Origin: DATAXP01 sp036272935
Lineage (GTDB): Bacteria; Planctomycetota; Planctomycetia; Pirellulales; PNKZ01
Length of the DNA: 64,000 bases
Direction: 5' to 3'
Assembly (NCBI GenBank): GCA_036272935.1
Contig: DATAXP010000032.1
Span: 1-64,000 of the forward strand
Part shown: in pieces, positions 17,658-26,110 of the stretch
Layout of the letters: each line of letters starts with the position of its first letter
How positions within the stretch are numbered: the stretch's first letter is position 1
Notes under the pieces: generated by a model
Databases searched by the model: none
Told to the model about the DNA's origin: nothing
Seen by the model: only the letters and a program-made list of their open reading frames with translations
Program-made: the position numbers and the translations under genes

Positions 17658-18194
17658 ATGGTCAAGTGTCCCGCCTGCGGTGAAGAGAACATCGAAGGGG
17701 CCGATCAGTGCAGCCAGTGCCAGACGTCGCTTGAGTTCCTCTCGGCCCCGTCGCCGCGCTCGAGACTGGAGCAAAAGCTGCTCCGCGACCGGGTATCGAT
17801 GCTCGCCCCGCGCCAGCCGGTGGTCGTCAGTCCGCAGGAACCGATTGCCGAGGTGCTCGACCTGCTGGTGGGGCAGTCAATTGGCTGCGTGTTGGTGGTC
17901 GATAGCCAGCGCAGCCAGGCCGATCGCATCGTCGGCATCTTCAGCGAGCGCGACGCGCTGTTGCGGCTGAACACCGAGTGGCAGTCGCTCGGCGACCGCC
18001 CGGTGGCCGAGTTCATGACACCCAGGCCCGAGACGATCGAAGCCACCGCGCAGATCGCGCAAGCACTGTCGAAGATGGACACCGGCGGCTACCGCCACAT
18101 GCCGGTCACCACCGGCGGCGTGCTCACCGGCGTGATCAGCATCCGCGACATCCTCGATTACATCACGGCCAACCTGCTCACGGAAGTCGACTGA
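17658..18194 (+). CDS. zinc-ribbon plus CBS-pair protein
   Basis: A 178-residue protein: an N-terminal zinc ribbon with two CxxC knuckles (CPACGEENIEGADQCSQCQ, residues 4-22), a linker, then a Bateman module of two CBS motifs (about 48-105 and 118-175). Its motifs IVGIFSERDALLRL and GGYRHMPVTTGGVLTGVISIRD closely parallel the CBS protein at 13987, suggesting the two are paralogues bracketing korAB. A nucleotide-sensing role coupled to metal or partner binding is likely. It is probably co-transcribed with korB, although a palindrome lies in the 110-base gap. Confidence 0.88.
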   Translation: MVKCPACGEENIEGADQCSQCQTSLEFLSAPSPRSRLEQKLLRDRVSMLAPRQPVVVSPQEPIAEVLDLLVGQSIGCVLVVDSQRSQADRIVGIFSERDALLRLNTEWQSLGDRPVAEFMTPRPETIEATAQIAQALSKMDTGGYRHMPVTTGGVLTGVISIRDILDYITANLLTEVD

Positions 18195-18196
18195 TC

Positions 18197-18328
18197 GCGA
18201 ATGGGGAATTCGGAATGGGCAGTGGGGAATGCAGAGAGGGCAAGCAGCCGGCGCGCTTCAACGATCTGCTTCCCCTTCCGCCTGCCGCTGCCAGTCCCCA
18301 ACCCCCAGCCCCCGGCCCCCTGATCGCA
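18197..18328. repeat. short-word repeats around the ASCH gene start
   Basis: GAATGGGGAATTCGGAATGGG and AGTGGGGAATGC (18199-18230) form the left part. The right part, about 18270-18320, holds TTCCCCTTCC and repeated CCCCCAGCC/CCCAACC words. The arms are imperfectly complementary. The right part is read as the N-terminus of the ASCH protein. Confidence 0.65.
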
Positions 18329-18646
18329 CTGAGCATCCGACAACCGTATGTCGAGATGATCCTGCGCGGCACGAAGAAGATCGAGTACCGTTCGCTACCG
18401 ACGCGCCGCCGCGGCCGGATTTACATCTACGCCAGCCGCATTCCGGCTGACGATCCCGAGGCATGGCAGGCGATCGCCGCCACCCCGGGCGACTTTCCCG
18501 TCGGCTTGCTGGTGGGGACCGTCGAGATCACCGGCTGCTCAGGCCGCCGCGGCAATTACCACTGGCACCTCGCCCATCCCGAACGCCTCGCCGACCCGCT
18601 GCCGGTCAGCAAGAAGCCCCAGCCAATGTTCTTCTATCCCTGGTGA
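18215..18646 (+). CDS. ASCH-domain protein
   Basis: The ASCH (PUA-like, RNA-binding) domain runs from about residue 36 to 143, beginning LIALSIRQPYVEMILRGTKK and carrying the family's KKIEYRSLPTRRRGRIYIYAS. These proteins are thought to bind RNA or modified nucleosides. The upstream 35 residues (GECREGKQPARF... then Pro/Ala-rich) are encoded by short-word repeats and probably are not ancestral. ATG 18215 is the only ATG in frame before the domain, so either it is used or a non-ATG codon near the domain start is. The gene is 20 bases from the CBS gene and likely in the same operon. Confidence 0.75.
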   Translation: MGSGECREGKQPARFNDLLPLPPAAASPQPPAPGPLIALSIRQPYVEMILRGTKKIEYRSLPTRRRGRIYIYASRIPADDPEAWQAIAATPGDFPVGLLVGTVEITGCSGRRGNYHWHLAHPERLADPLPVSKKPQPMFFYPW

Positions 18647-18685
18647 GGAACGCCCCAAACCCACGGAGGCCGTCCGTCGGCCTTA

Positions 18686-20071
18686 TCACGGTACAAACAC
18701 TTCAAGCACTTTCCCCTCGACGTTGGGCAGCTCGACGCCGAGCACTTTGGCCATCGTCGGCGCGATGTCGAGGTTGGCGATCTTGCCTAGTCGCGTGCCC
18801 GGCGTGATCGTGGGTCCCCATAGGACACAGGTGCCTAGCAGGTCGTCGTGCTCGGGCAGGTAGCCGTGCGTGCCGCCGATGCTCTCGCGCGCCGTTACCA
18901 CGTCGTCGCCGGTGCTTGTGTCGCCGAAGCTGTAATTCTCGCTAGCAGTCACCCACAGGTCGGCGGCGTGGGGATCGACGGCGAGCGTCGGCTGGCCGAT
19001 CGTATCGAACTGCTCGGACAGCAGCACTTTTTCGACCCCTTCGACCTGGGCCAGCGCTTCCTTCAGCTTCGCCACCAGCTCGGGCTTGTGCGCTTCATCG
19101 AGCACGTACACGGCGCAGCCGCCCCCTTGGGCAACGCACCACGCCTTGCGCGACGTGATTTTGCTGCCGTCCAGCTCCACCAGCTTCATCTGCTTCAACA
19201 GCACGTTGGGGCGAATCTCGCGGCGGATGGTGAAGAAGCCGTGATCGCTGCACACGAAGAACGTTGTCTTGCCGCGCCACGGCGACGCCTCGACAGCCTC
19301 GACCAGGTCGCGCAAGCGGTCGTCGGCGTGGCTCACCGACCAGTACGCCTCGGCAGTGCGCGGGCCGTACTTGTGTTCGACGTGGTCGACTTCGACGATG
19401 TGGATCATCAGCAAGTTCGGCTGATGCTTGTCGAGCACCTGGCGGAACATGCGCGTGTACATCCAGTCGCGCATCACACCGCCACCGGGCTCTTTGAACC
19501 ACTTGCTCGCCCGATCGACCGGGATGCCGTCGGCAGCCAGTTCGTCGATCCACGAGCGTGTGCCGTACTGCTGCCACTCTTCAAACGTCACCATGTCGGG
19601 GGCGTTGAAGTCGATCGTGCTGGCGCCGCGGGTCATGGGCCAGATGATGCCGGCCGTTTTGAGCCCCGCCCGATGCGCCACGTCGTAGATCGTCGGCGCT
19701 CGGACGATTTGCTCCTTGCCGTACTCGGGATCGAGGATCAGTGCGACCGGACGGCCCGCCTTGCGATCGAAAAAATTGTTGCCGATCACGCCGTGCTTGG
19801 CTGGGGTCACGCCGGTCACCAGCGTCGTGTGGTTCGGCCAGGTGACGGTGGGGAACGAGCACAGCATGCCCGAAGCTCGCGCCCCTTCGCGCGCCAGGCG
19901 GCGGAGCGTGGGCATTTCGGCCCGCGGGTCGTCGAGATAAAAACCTGCCAGGCCATCGATGCTCACCAGCACCACGCAGCGATCGGTTTGCGGAGCGGCC
20001 TGTGCCTGCGCTACGGCAACGATCACCAACGCCGCCGCGAGCGCGCAATATCGAACCAATCTTCCCGCCAT
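18686..20071 (-). CDS. exported nucleotide pyrophosphatase/phosphodiesterase family protein
   Basis: A 461-residue alkaline-phosphatase-superfamily hydrolase with signal peptide (residues 1-26). Metal and nucleophile motifs are visible: VSIDGLAG near residue 36-42, the Thr-Trp-Pro-Asn-His segment around 77-81, DHVEHKYGP (metal-binding Asp/His), CSDHGFF, and GTHGYLPE near the C-terminus. This pattern fits the type I phosphodiesterase (NPP) family that cleaves phosphodiester or pyrophosphate bonds in the periplasm. The start is ATG 20071, with GGGAG nine bases upstream. It follows the nitrilase-like gene by 16 bases and ends a run of secreted-protein genes. Confidence 0.88.
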   Translation of the reverse strand: MAGRLVRYCALAAALVIVAVAQAQAAPQTDRCVVLVSIDGLAGFYLDDPRAEMPTLRRLAREGARASGMLCSFPTVTWPNHTTLVTGVTPAKHGVIGNNFFDRKAGRPVALILDPEYGKEQIVRAPTIYDVAHRAGLKTAGIIWPMTRGASTIDFNAPDMVTFEEWQQYGTRSWIDELAADGIPVDRASKWFKEPGGGVMRDWMYTRMFRQVLDKHQPNLLMIHIVEVDHVEHKYGPRTAEAYWSVSHADDRLRDLVEAVEASPWRGKTTFFVCSDHGFFTIRREIRPNVLLKQMKLVELDGSKITSRKAWCVAQGGGCAVYVLDEAHKPELVAKLKEALAQVEGVEKVLLSEQFDTIGQPTLAVDPHAADLWVTASENYSFGDTSTGDDVVTARESIGGTHGYLPEHDDLLGTCVLWGPTITPGTRLGKIANLDIAPTMAKVLGVELPNVEGKVLEVFVP

Positions 20072-20087
20072 GATTATCGCTCCCAAG

Positions 20088-21461
20088 TTACCTGTCAGAT
20101 TCGTGTCCCCACAGCGGCCGCTCGCGCGGCAGCCGCGAACGAAAATCGCCCAGGCTATGCCAGTAGGTGGTCTTGTTCAGATCGACTTCCGCCACCGCGA
20201 CCGTCCCCCACTCGTCGGCCGCGGCAAGCATCCGGCCTGAATGGTCGTACACGGCGCTTCGCATCCAGTTCGACGCGGCATCGGTATAGGTGCTGCTGAC
20301 CACGTAGACGTGGTTCTCGCAAGCCCGGGCGGCGGCCAACAGCGGATTGCAACCGGCGACCGGAAACGCGATCACCTCGGCTCCGTTGTTGCTCAGTCGC
20401 CGCGCCACTTCCGGGAAAAACCCGTCGTAGCAAACCATCATGCCGATGCGCCCCAGCGGCGTGTCGAACACCGGGTAGTCGTCGCCGGGCGCGACCCCGC
20501 GGTCGATCTCCTCGCGCGGCAGCGTGACCTTGCGGTACTTGCCCACAACATTGCCATCGGGGCCGATGAGCACCGCCACGTTGTACACCAGCGGCGCAGC
20601 ACGTTCGTACAGGCCGACGACGATGTACAGCTTGTGCTTTTTCGCCAGCGAGCCGAAGTAATCGGTCGAGGGTCCAGGGATCGGCTCGGCAGCCTCGGCA
20701 ATGCGCGAGGCATACGGATTGCCCGTGACGTTGACCATCTCGCCGAGGCAAACGAGGTCGGCACGCTGGCGAGCGGCCTCTTCGACCAGCGGACCATATT
20801 GCTGTGAGCTTTCCAGCGGAGTCGCAGCGTCGTGAGGTCGGTAATGCACTGTGGCCAGGCGCACCAGCCGTTGCGGCGGCGCATCGCAAGGAACTAGCGA
20901 CACGTTGCGCCAAGCGATCTTCGCACCCGCCGACCAGCGCAAGTGCAACTCGAGGATCGCCCGCGTCGCCTTGGGGGGCACATGGTAGACGCCCGAGACT
21001 TCCGTCCAGCCCGCCTCGTCGGTCGCGCCGTCAGCGGGATGCTCGGCCTGCGCGACCGGTTCCGTTCCCGCCCGATAGACGGTGGTCGCTACTTCGCCGC
21101 GCTTCACCAGCCGATCGCGATCGTCTCGCCACAGCACGCGAACGTTCGCCGCTCGGCGCGGCGATTCAGCGCCATCGAGCTTGCGCCAGGCCGTGAAGCG
21201 GTACCACTTGTCTCCCTCGACCGGCACGGTCTTTTCCCAGAAGCCGTCGAGCCCTTCGCGCCGATCGGCCTCGATCACCAGTTGCGTCACTCCATCGACC
21301 GTGCGCGACGAGAAACGTGGGGCGATCTCGGCACGCGGTGCGCACGCTCGCCAACCGTCGACGGGTTCGACGTTCGCCACCGGTTCGCTCGCCGCCGCCA
21401 CCGCAGCGAAACACAACAGCGCGATACCTACGATGGAGCGTTTCATGGCAGCGCTTTTCAT
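20088..21461 (-). CDS. exported carbon-nitrogen hydrolase with N-terminal beta domain
   Basis: A 457-residue protein. It has a signal peptide (about 1-23), then a beta-sandwich-like region (about 30-185) resembling a carbohydrate-binding or galactose-binding module, then a CN-hydrolase domain (about 195-450). The nitrilase triad is visible: Glu in [13 protein letters not shown], Lys in [10 protein letters not shown], and Cys in [13 protein letters not shown]. Such enzymes hydrolyse amides or nitriles, or condense amides. Export of a nitrilase-fold enzyme is less common and suggests action on an extracellular amide. The ATG at 21461 overlaps the upstream stop by four bases (ATGA), so it is coupled to the ceramidase-like gene. 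Confidence 0.85.
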   Translation of the reverse strand: MKSAAMKRSIVGIALLCFAAVAAASEPVANVEPVDGWRACAPRAEIAPRFSSRTVDGVTQLVIEADRREGLDGFWEKTVPVEGDKWYRFTAWRKLDGAESPRRAANVRVLWRDDRDRLVKRGEVATTVYRAGTEPVAQAEHPADGATDEAGWTEVSGVYHVPPKATRAILELHLRWSAGAKIAWRNVSLVPCDAPPQRLVRLATVHYRPHDAATPLESSQQYGPLVEEAARQRADLVCLGEMVNVTGNPYASRIAEAAEPIPGPSTDYFGSLAKKHKLYIVVGLYERAAPLVYNVAVLIGPDGNVVGKYRKVTLPREEIDRGVAPGDDYPVFDTPLGRIGMMVCYDGFFPEVARRLSNNGAEVIAFPVAGCNPLLAAARACENHVYVVSSTYTDAASNWMRSAVYDHSGRMLAAADEWGTVAVAEVDLNKTTYWHSLGDFRSRLPRERPLWGHESDR

Positions 21462-22891
21462 GGTTTCGCCACTTGTTTCAACAGGTCCATGAGCACCGCA
21501 ACGATTTTCGTCGACGCGTCGACTTCCAGATAGCTCGAACGGGCCCGCCAGGTTTCGTAGCCCCCCAGGGCATGGTGCTCGGGCGTAGGCAAGTAGCCAT
21601 TGTAGCCGTTGGCCAGTTCGATGGTGAACGTGGGCTTGAGCGGACTGTCGCGCTTGATGGCCAAGCCGATCTCGACGAACGTTTCGCACGGGGTCGTGAC
21701 GATCCCCACGTCGCCGATGCGCATTGCCTGTAGTTTTGCCCGGACCGTGGCCGGGTACTTGGTGAGCTTCAGCGTTTCGCGCGCGTAGACCTCCGGCAAC
21801 GTCTTGTAAGGGGGCGTCTTGCCTGAAAGGGTTTGCTCGGCGGCCGCCACGTCGTCGGCGCTCGGCAGGCGCACGCCCAGCTCGATCTCGCGCTCGGCCA
21901 CCCGCAACGGCACCCAGTCGTGATACTTGATCCCCCGGTGGGCCTTGCACGCAGCTTGGGCCACACTGTCGGCAACGACTTCGATCTGCGACGGGCCGCT
22001 CGTATTGCGCGGCCGCGGCTCGCGGAAGTTCACGTTGTTGATGTCGCCGCTGGTGCCGTTGCTGATGATGCCGACGAACGCCGGCTTCACGTCATCGGCG
22101 CCGACGAGCTTGCGGATGCGATTAGCGAACTCGCCGAAGTAATCGGCACTCAAGGCCGGCCAGCCGCCGACGTAGTGCAGCGAATAATTCGCCAACAGGG
22201 CGATGGGCCGGCCGTCGCGCGCCTGCACGCTGATGATCGGTACCTCGGGATCGATCGGCCCGGCGGGCTCGATGAGGTTCTCGCTACCGACGCCCGGGTT
22301 CATCTTCACTTGGTCGAACTTCCCGAAAGGGTTCGTGGGCATCGTCCCTTCCTTGAGCTTCCAGCGGCGATTAAACACCTGCGTGGGATCGCTTCCGACC
22401 GCCCAGCCGATGCGTGCCGGCTCGAGTTGTGTATAAGCCTGGTGGATCCCCTTGGCGATTTGCTGAGCGAGATAGCGCTGGTAGTCGGGATCGGGATCGC
22501 TTTGGAACACGCTGCCGGCGGTGGGAGCGCTGTGCGTGTGTGTGGCCGAGATCAGCATGTGGCTGGTGGGAATGCCGGTCGTCTTTTCGGCTAGTTGCTT
22601 CGTCTCGTCGAGAATCTCGCGCAGGATCATGCAACTGTCGCATACCACGATCACCAGCTTCGTTGTGCCGTCGTCGAGCACCAGGCAGCGGGCGTGCAGC
22701 GGATCGTGCGCGCTCTCAGCCATGCGGTCCTGCATGCCGCCGTTGACCGAAATGGGGAACTTGGTCGGCGTGATGTCCTGGGCGAATGCTCCGGCGCGGA
22801 ATGTCTTGCCGGCCGAGTCGGCGGCCCAGATCGATCGAACTCCGACGAGCGCAATGGCGATGCACAAAACCCAACGGAAGGCGTGCGTCAT
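21458..22891 (-). CDS. exported neutral/alkaline ceramidase-like protein, copy 1
   Basis: A 477-residue protein with a signal peptide (1-27) and the neutral ceramidase N-terminal-type fold. It shows [17 protein letters not shown] at the start, a zinc-like [24 protein letters not shown], and NGTSGDINN. The family cleaves N-acyl bonds of ceramides, but planctomycete members are shorter than true ceramidases (about 650-760 residues) and act on unknown amides or esters. I start at ATG 22891 just before the signal peptide. It is translationally coupled to the nitrilase-like gene, and both are amide-directed folds. A second copy of the family is at 40515. Confidence 0.85.
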   Translation of the reverse strand: MTHAFRWVLCIAIALVGVRSIWAADSAGKTFRAGAFAQDITPTKFPISVNGGMQDRMAESAHDPLHARCLVLDDGTTKLVIVVCDSCMILREILDETKQLAEKTTGIPTSHMLISATHTHSAPTAGSVFQSDPDPDYQRYLAQQIAKGIHQAYTQLEPARIGWAVGSDPTQVFNRRWKLKEGTMPTNPFGKFDQVKMNPGVGSENLIEPAGPIDPEVPIISVQARDGRPIALLANYSLHYVGGWPALSADYFGEFANRIRKLVGADDVKPAFVGIISNGTSGDINNVNFREPRPRNTSGPSQIEVVADSVAQAACKAHRGIKYHDWVPLRVAEREIELGVRLPSADDVAAAEQTLSGKTPPYKTLPEVYARETLKLTKYPATVRAKLQAMRIGDVGIVTTPCETFVEIGLAIKRDSPLKPTFTIELANGYNGYLPTPEHHALGGYETWRARSSYLEVDASTKIVAVLMDLLKQVAKP

Positions 22892-22988
22892 GGAGACTCT
22901 TTCTTCGAGGCGGGACGCGAACCAGGGAAGACGACGCGGTAGGACCTGTATGCTAAACGCGGCGGGAGAGGGATACAAGTTTCGGTTC

Positions 22989-23053
22989 AAGCCCAGGGAA
23001 GGCCGGCTGAGGCGCAAAACGATCGAAAGCCGACGCCGGCCTTCCCTGGGCTT
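22989..23053. repeat. perfect 19-bp stem hairpin right after a stop codon
   Basis: Bases 22989-23007 are the exact reverse complement of 23035-23053, with a 27-base loop. The right arm touches the stop codon of the cytochrome-WD40 gene (minus strand), so the hairpin forms at the 3' end of that coding region. No U-tract follows. It could pause transcription or protect the upstream mRNA within the run of secreted-protein genes. Confidence 0.9.
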
Positions 23054-26000
23054 CAGCGCTGCGCCTGCGCCGCGGCTGGCGGCGGGGGATCGAACGACCG
23101 GATTGCCTGGCCGGTGTCGCCGTTCCACACGCGGAGCACGCCATCGAGCCCGCCGGCGATCACGGTCTTGCCATCGGCGCTGACGGCGGCCGAGTAGATG
23201 AAGTCGGTCGAGCCGCCGAAGAAGCGAATGTCGGCGCCGCCGTTGCGCTTGATGCGCAGGCTCTTGTCGCCCGAGGCGGCGAGCATGTCGGTGCCGTCGC
23301 CGAGCATCACGACGCTGGTCACTTCTTTGCCGAAGCCGGTGAGCGCCCGCACCTGCTCGCCGGTGGTGGCGTTCCACAGCTTGATCACGTTGTCGCCGCC
23401 GGCACTGGCCAATTGCTTGCCATCGCGGCGCCAGGCAACCGACAACACGTGGTGCGTGTGTCCTTCGTAAGCGCGCAGCAGCTTGCCGCTGGCGACGTCG
23501 AACACCTTGACGAACTTGTCGGCGCTGCCGCTGGCGAGCTGCGTGCCGTCGGGGGAAAAATGGACCGACAACACGGTGTCGCTATGCGCCGAGGGTATCT
23601 CACGCATGAGCGCCCCGTCGGCGACGTTCCACAGTTTCAGCTCGCCACTGCGCGAGGGAGCGCCCGAGCCTGTGGCCAGCAGCTTCCCGTCGGGGCTGAA
23701 ATCGAGCGCGGTCACGCGATCGGCCAGCGCCCCGGGAGCGGCAATCGTGCGCACCAGCGACCACGTGGGGAGCGTGTTCCACGCGGCGACGCTCTTATCG
23801 GCCCCTGTCGAAAGCAGCCGATGCGCGCTCGCATAGACGATCGCGCTCGCGCCGCCGGCGTGGCCCTCGTAGGCGGCAAGTGGTGCGCCGCCTGCCGTGC
23901 TCCAAGTGTGCAGCGCGCCGCGAACGTCGGCCGTGGCCAACTCCGCGCCGTCGGGCGAAAACGCCACGGCCACTAGCGGCTGGGCACTGGCGACAACGGC
24001 TTCGGCTGCTTTGTTGGCGGCGGCTTCGGCTTGCTTCGTCTGCTCGTCGGCTGCCGCGGCGGCGGCCTTCGCAGCCGCGATCCGTTCGTCGGCTTTCGTC
24101 TTCGCAGCCGAAGCCAGCGCTTCGGACCGCTCGGCGGCCTTGAGCGGCAGGGCAGCCTCTTCGACCGCTTTTTGTGCTGCCGCGACCGCTTCGGCCTTCT
24201 TGGGAAGTTCGGCCGAAAGAATCTTGATCTTCTCGGCTGCCGCGCCACGCTGCTGATCGACGGCCGTGCGGGCTTGCTGCACTTGCGCAAGCTGCTGTTC
24301 GGCGGCGGTTGCGACCTGGCGTATCTTATCAGCCGCCTGGGCGAGCAATTGGTTCTGATTGTCGGCCATCGCCGCGGCGGTCGCATCGTCCGCCGCCTTT
24401 TTCACGACGGCCATCGCGGCTTGAGCATCTCGGACGAGCTTGTCGGCGGCGGGGATCGAATCGGCCGCCTGCTTCTCGGCGACCTTGGCCGCTTCCACTT
24501 CGGCAATCGCCGCCGCGTTCTCCTCGCCAATCTTTTTGGCGAGCGCCTGTTTCTCGGCGTGAACCTTGCCCGTCGCCTCCTTGGCTTGCGTGGCTTTGGC
24601 CAACGCCTCGGCTTCGCTCTTGGCGGAGTTCTCGGCGTCGGTGATCGCTTGCTTCTCGGCGGCGGCGGCCGAGCGTGCGGCGTCCAATAGCCGCTGGCTG
24701 GTCGCTGCGTGGCCCATCGCGCGCACGTCGCCGGTCACACTCGCCATCAGCTTGCCGTCGGCGGAGTTCCAAAGCTTCGCCGCTTTGTCGGAGCCAGCGG
24801 TGGCGAGTTGCTGGCCATCGGCGCGCACGGCGATCGCAGCGATCGGCGCTCCGTGATTGATCTGCCGCGACGGCTTCTTGCCGGCGATATCCCAAACAAT
24901 CAACAAGCCGTCTTCGCCGGCGGAGTACAGCATGCCGGCTTGCGTGGCCAGCGACACGATCGCGGTAATCGGCTTCGCATGGCAGGCCAGCTCGGCGACC
25001 GGCTCAGGTTTCTTGTCGCTGGCCGGCTCGGTGGGAGGATTCCAAACGCGCAGCTTGCCGTCGGCGCCGCCGGTGGCCAGTTGCGGGCCCGGGCCGATGA
25101 CCGCCAGTGCGGCAGTCGGCAAGCCGATGTTGAGCTGCCAGGCCGCCTCGCCAGTTGGGATGCGCCAAGCGCGGATCGCGCCGTCGCTCGAAGCGGAAAA
25201 CAGCAGCGCGCCGTCGGGCGAAAATCGCACGGCGACAACCGGTTGGGCGTGTCCAGCGAGCACCGGCCCGGGCTTCATGCCGGCGAGTTCAAACAGCCGA
25301 ACGTGATGGTCGTCACCGGCGACGGCGAGCCAGCGGCCATCGGCGCTCATGGCCAAGGCGCGTGCCGCAGCGGGGAGCGCGAGCGTGGCTTCGCGCCCGT
25401 TCGCTGGCCGCTGCCAGAGCTTCACATTCTGAAATCCGCCGGTGGCGAGCATCTGGCCGTCGGGGTTGAACGCCAGCGATTGAATCAGATCGTGGTCGGC
25501 TGCCGAGACGGGCGACAGGGCGGGATCGACGAGCCGGCACACTTCGCGACCCGTCGGCACTTGGTAGACGAACGCCTGGTTGCCTCGGCCGCAGGCGGCG
25601 AACTGGCCGTCGGGGGTGAGCACGACGGAGTAGATCGGCTGGACACGTGCCGGCAACGGCTGCCAGGAGATGCCAGGTTCGCCAGACACCGTGCCGGTCG
25701 CTCCCTGGTCGATCCACAGCTTGAGCAGCCCCAGCTCCTGTGGCGAAAGCGCAGCCGCGCCGGCCTTGTTATCGGCCGGAGGCATCGGTCCGTCGCCGCC
25801 GCCGCGAGCGCGGAGCACGAGCAAGCTGTCGAGCCCCTTGCCGGCAACGACCGCGGGGCCATGCTCGCCCCCTTTGAGCATTGTCGCCGGCGTTTCGAGG
25901 TTCAGACCGTTCTCGGCGGTCGTGGCGTTGTGGCAGGCGGTGCAGTTCTTGCGCAGCAGCGGCAGCACCTCTTGCTCGAAGTTCACCGGCTGGTCGCGCT

Positions 26001-26106
26001 TCACCTCAGCAACGTCGAGCAGCTTCGGCTCTGCCGATTTCGGCTCCTCTGCCGAGGCGATGCCGGTCAACGCTGCCATGACGGTGAAAAGGACACGGAT
26101 GCTCAC
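23053..26106 (-). CDS. exported cytochrome c (PSCyt1-type) and WD40 protein with coiled coil
   Basis: A 1017-residue protein: signal peptide (about 1-18), a PSCyt1-like heme domain with CxxCH at Cys55-Cys58-His59 and the GPMPP loop, an N-terminal WD40 propeller (about 145-460), a long Ala/Lys/Glu-rich coiled coil (about 470-705), and a second WD40 propeller (about 710-1010). The start is GTG 26106, five bases after the stop of the upstream gene; TTG 26118 and ATG 26079 are alternatives. It is part of the planctomycete set with PSCyt2/PSD1 and PPC proteins, thought to work outside the cytoplasmic membrane. The inserted coiled coil has a counterpart in its upstream neighbour. Confidence 0.9.
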   Translation of the reverse strand: MSIRVLFTVMAALTGIASAEEPKSAEPKLLDVAEVKRDQPVNFEQEVLPLLRKNCTACHNATTAENGLNLETPATMLKGGEHGPAVVAGKGLDSLLVLRARGGGDGPMPPADNKAGAAALSPQELGLLKLWIDQGATGTVSGEPGISWQPLPARVQPIYSVVLTPDGQFAACGRGNQAFVYQVPTGREVCRLVDPALSPVSAADHDLIQSLAFNPDGQMLATGGFQNVKLWQRPANGREATLALPAAARALAMSADGRWLAVAGDDHHVRLFELAGMKPGPVLAGHAQPVVAVRFSPDGALLFSASSDGAIRAWRIPTGEAAWQLNIGLPTAALAVIGPGPQLATGGADGKLRVWNPPTEPASDKKPEPVAELACHAKPITAIVSLATQAGMLYSAGEDGLLIVWDIAGKKPSRQINHGAPIAAIAVRADGQQLATAGSDKAAKLWNSADGKLMASVTGDVRAMGHAATSQRLLDAARSAAAAEKQAITDAENSAKSEAEALAKATQAKEATGKVHAEKQALAKKIGEENAAAIAEVEAAKVAEKQAADSIPAADKLVRDAQAAMAVVKKAADDATAAAMADNQNQLLAQAADKIRQVATAAEQQLAQVQQARTAVDQQRGAAAEKIKILSAELPKKAEAVAAAQKAVEEAALPLKAAERSEALASAAKTKADERIAAAKAAAAAADEQTKQAEAAANKAAEAVVASAQPLVAVAFSPDGAELATADVRGALHTWSTAGGAPLAAYEGHAGGASAIVYASAHRLLSTGADKSVAAWNTLPTWSLVRTIAAPGALADRVTALDFSPDGKLLATGSGAPSRSGELKLWNVADGALMREIPSAHSDTVLSVHFSPDGTQLASGSADKFVKVFDVASGKLLRAYEGHTHHVLSVAWRRDGKQLASAGGDNVIKLWNATTGEQVRALTGFGKEVTSVVMLGDGTDMLAASGDKSLRIKRNGGADIRFFGGSTDFIYSAAVSADGKTVIAGGLDGVLRVWNGDTGQAIRSFDPPPPAAAQAQR

Positions 26107-26110
26107 GATG

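Noticed and set aside
21462..21950. N-terminal extension of the nitrilase-like protein
   Set aside because: It overlaps the ceramidase-like gene on the same strand in another frame; the ATGA overlap at 21461 is the natural start.
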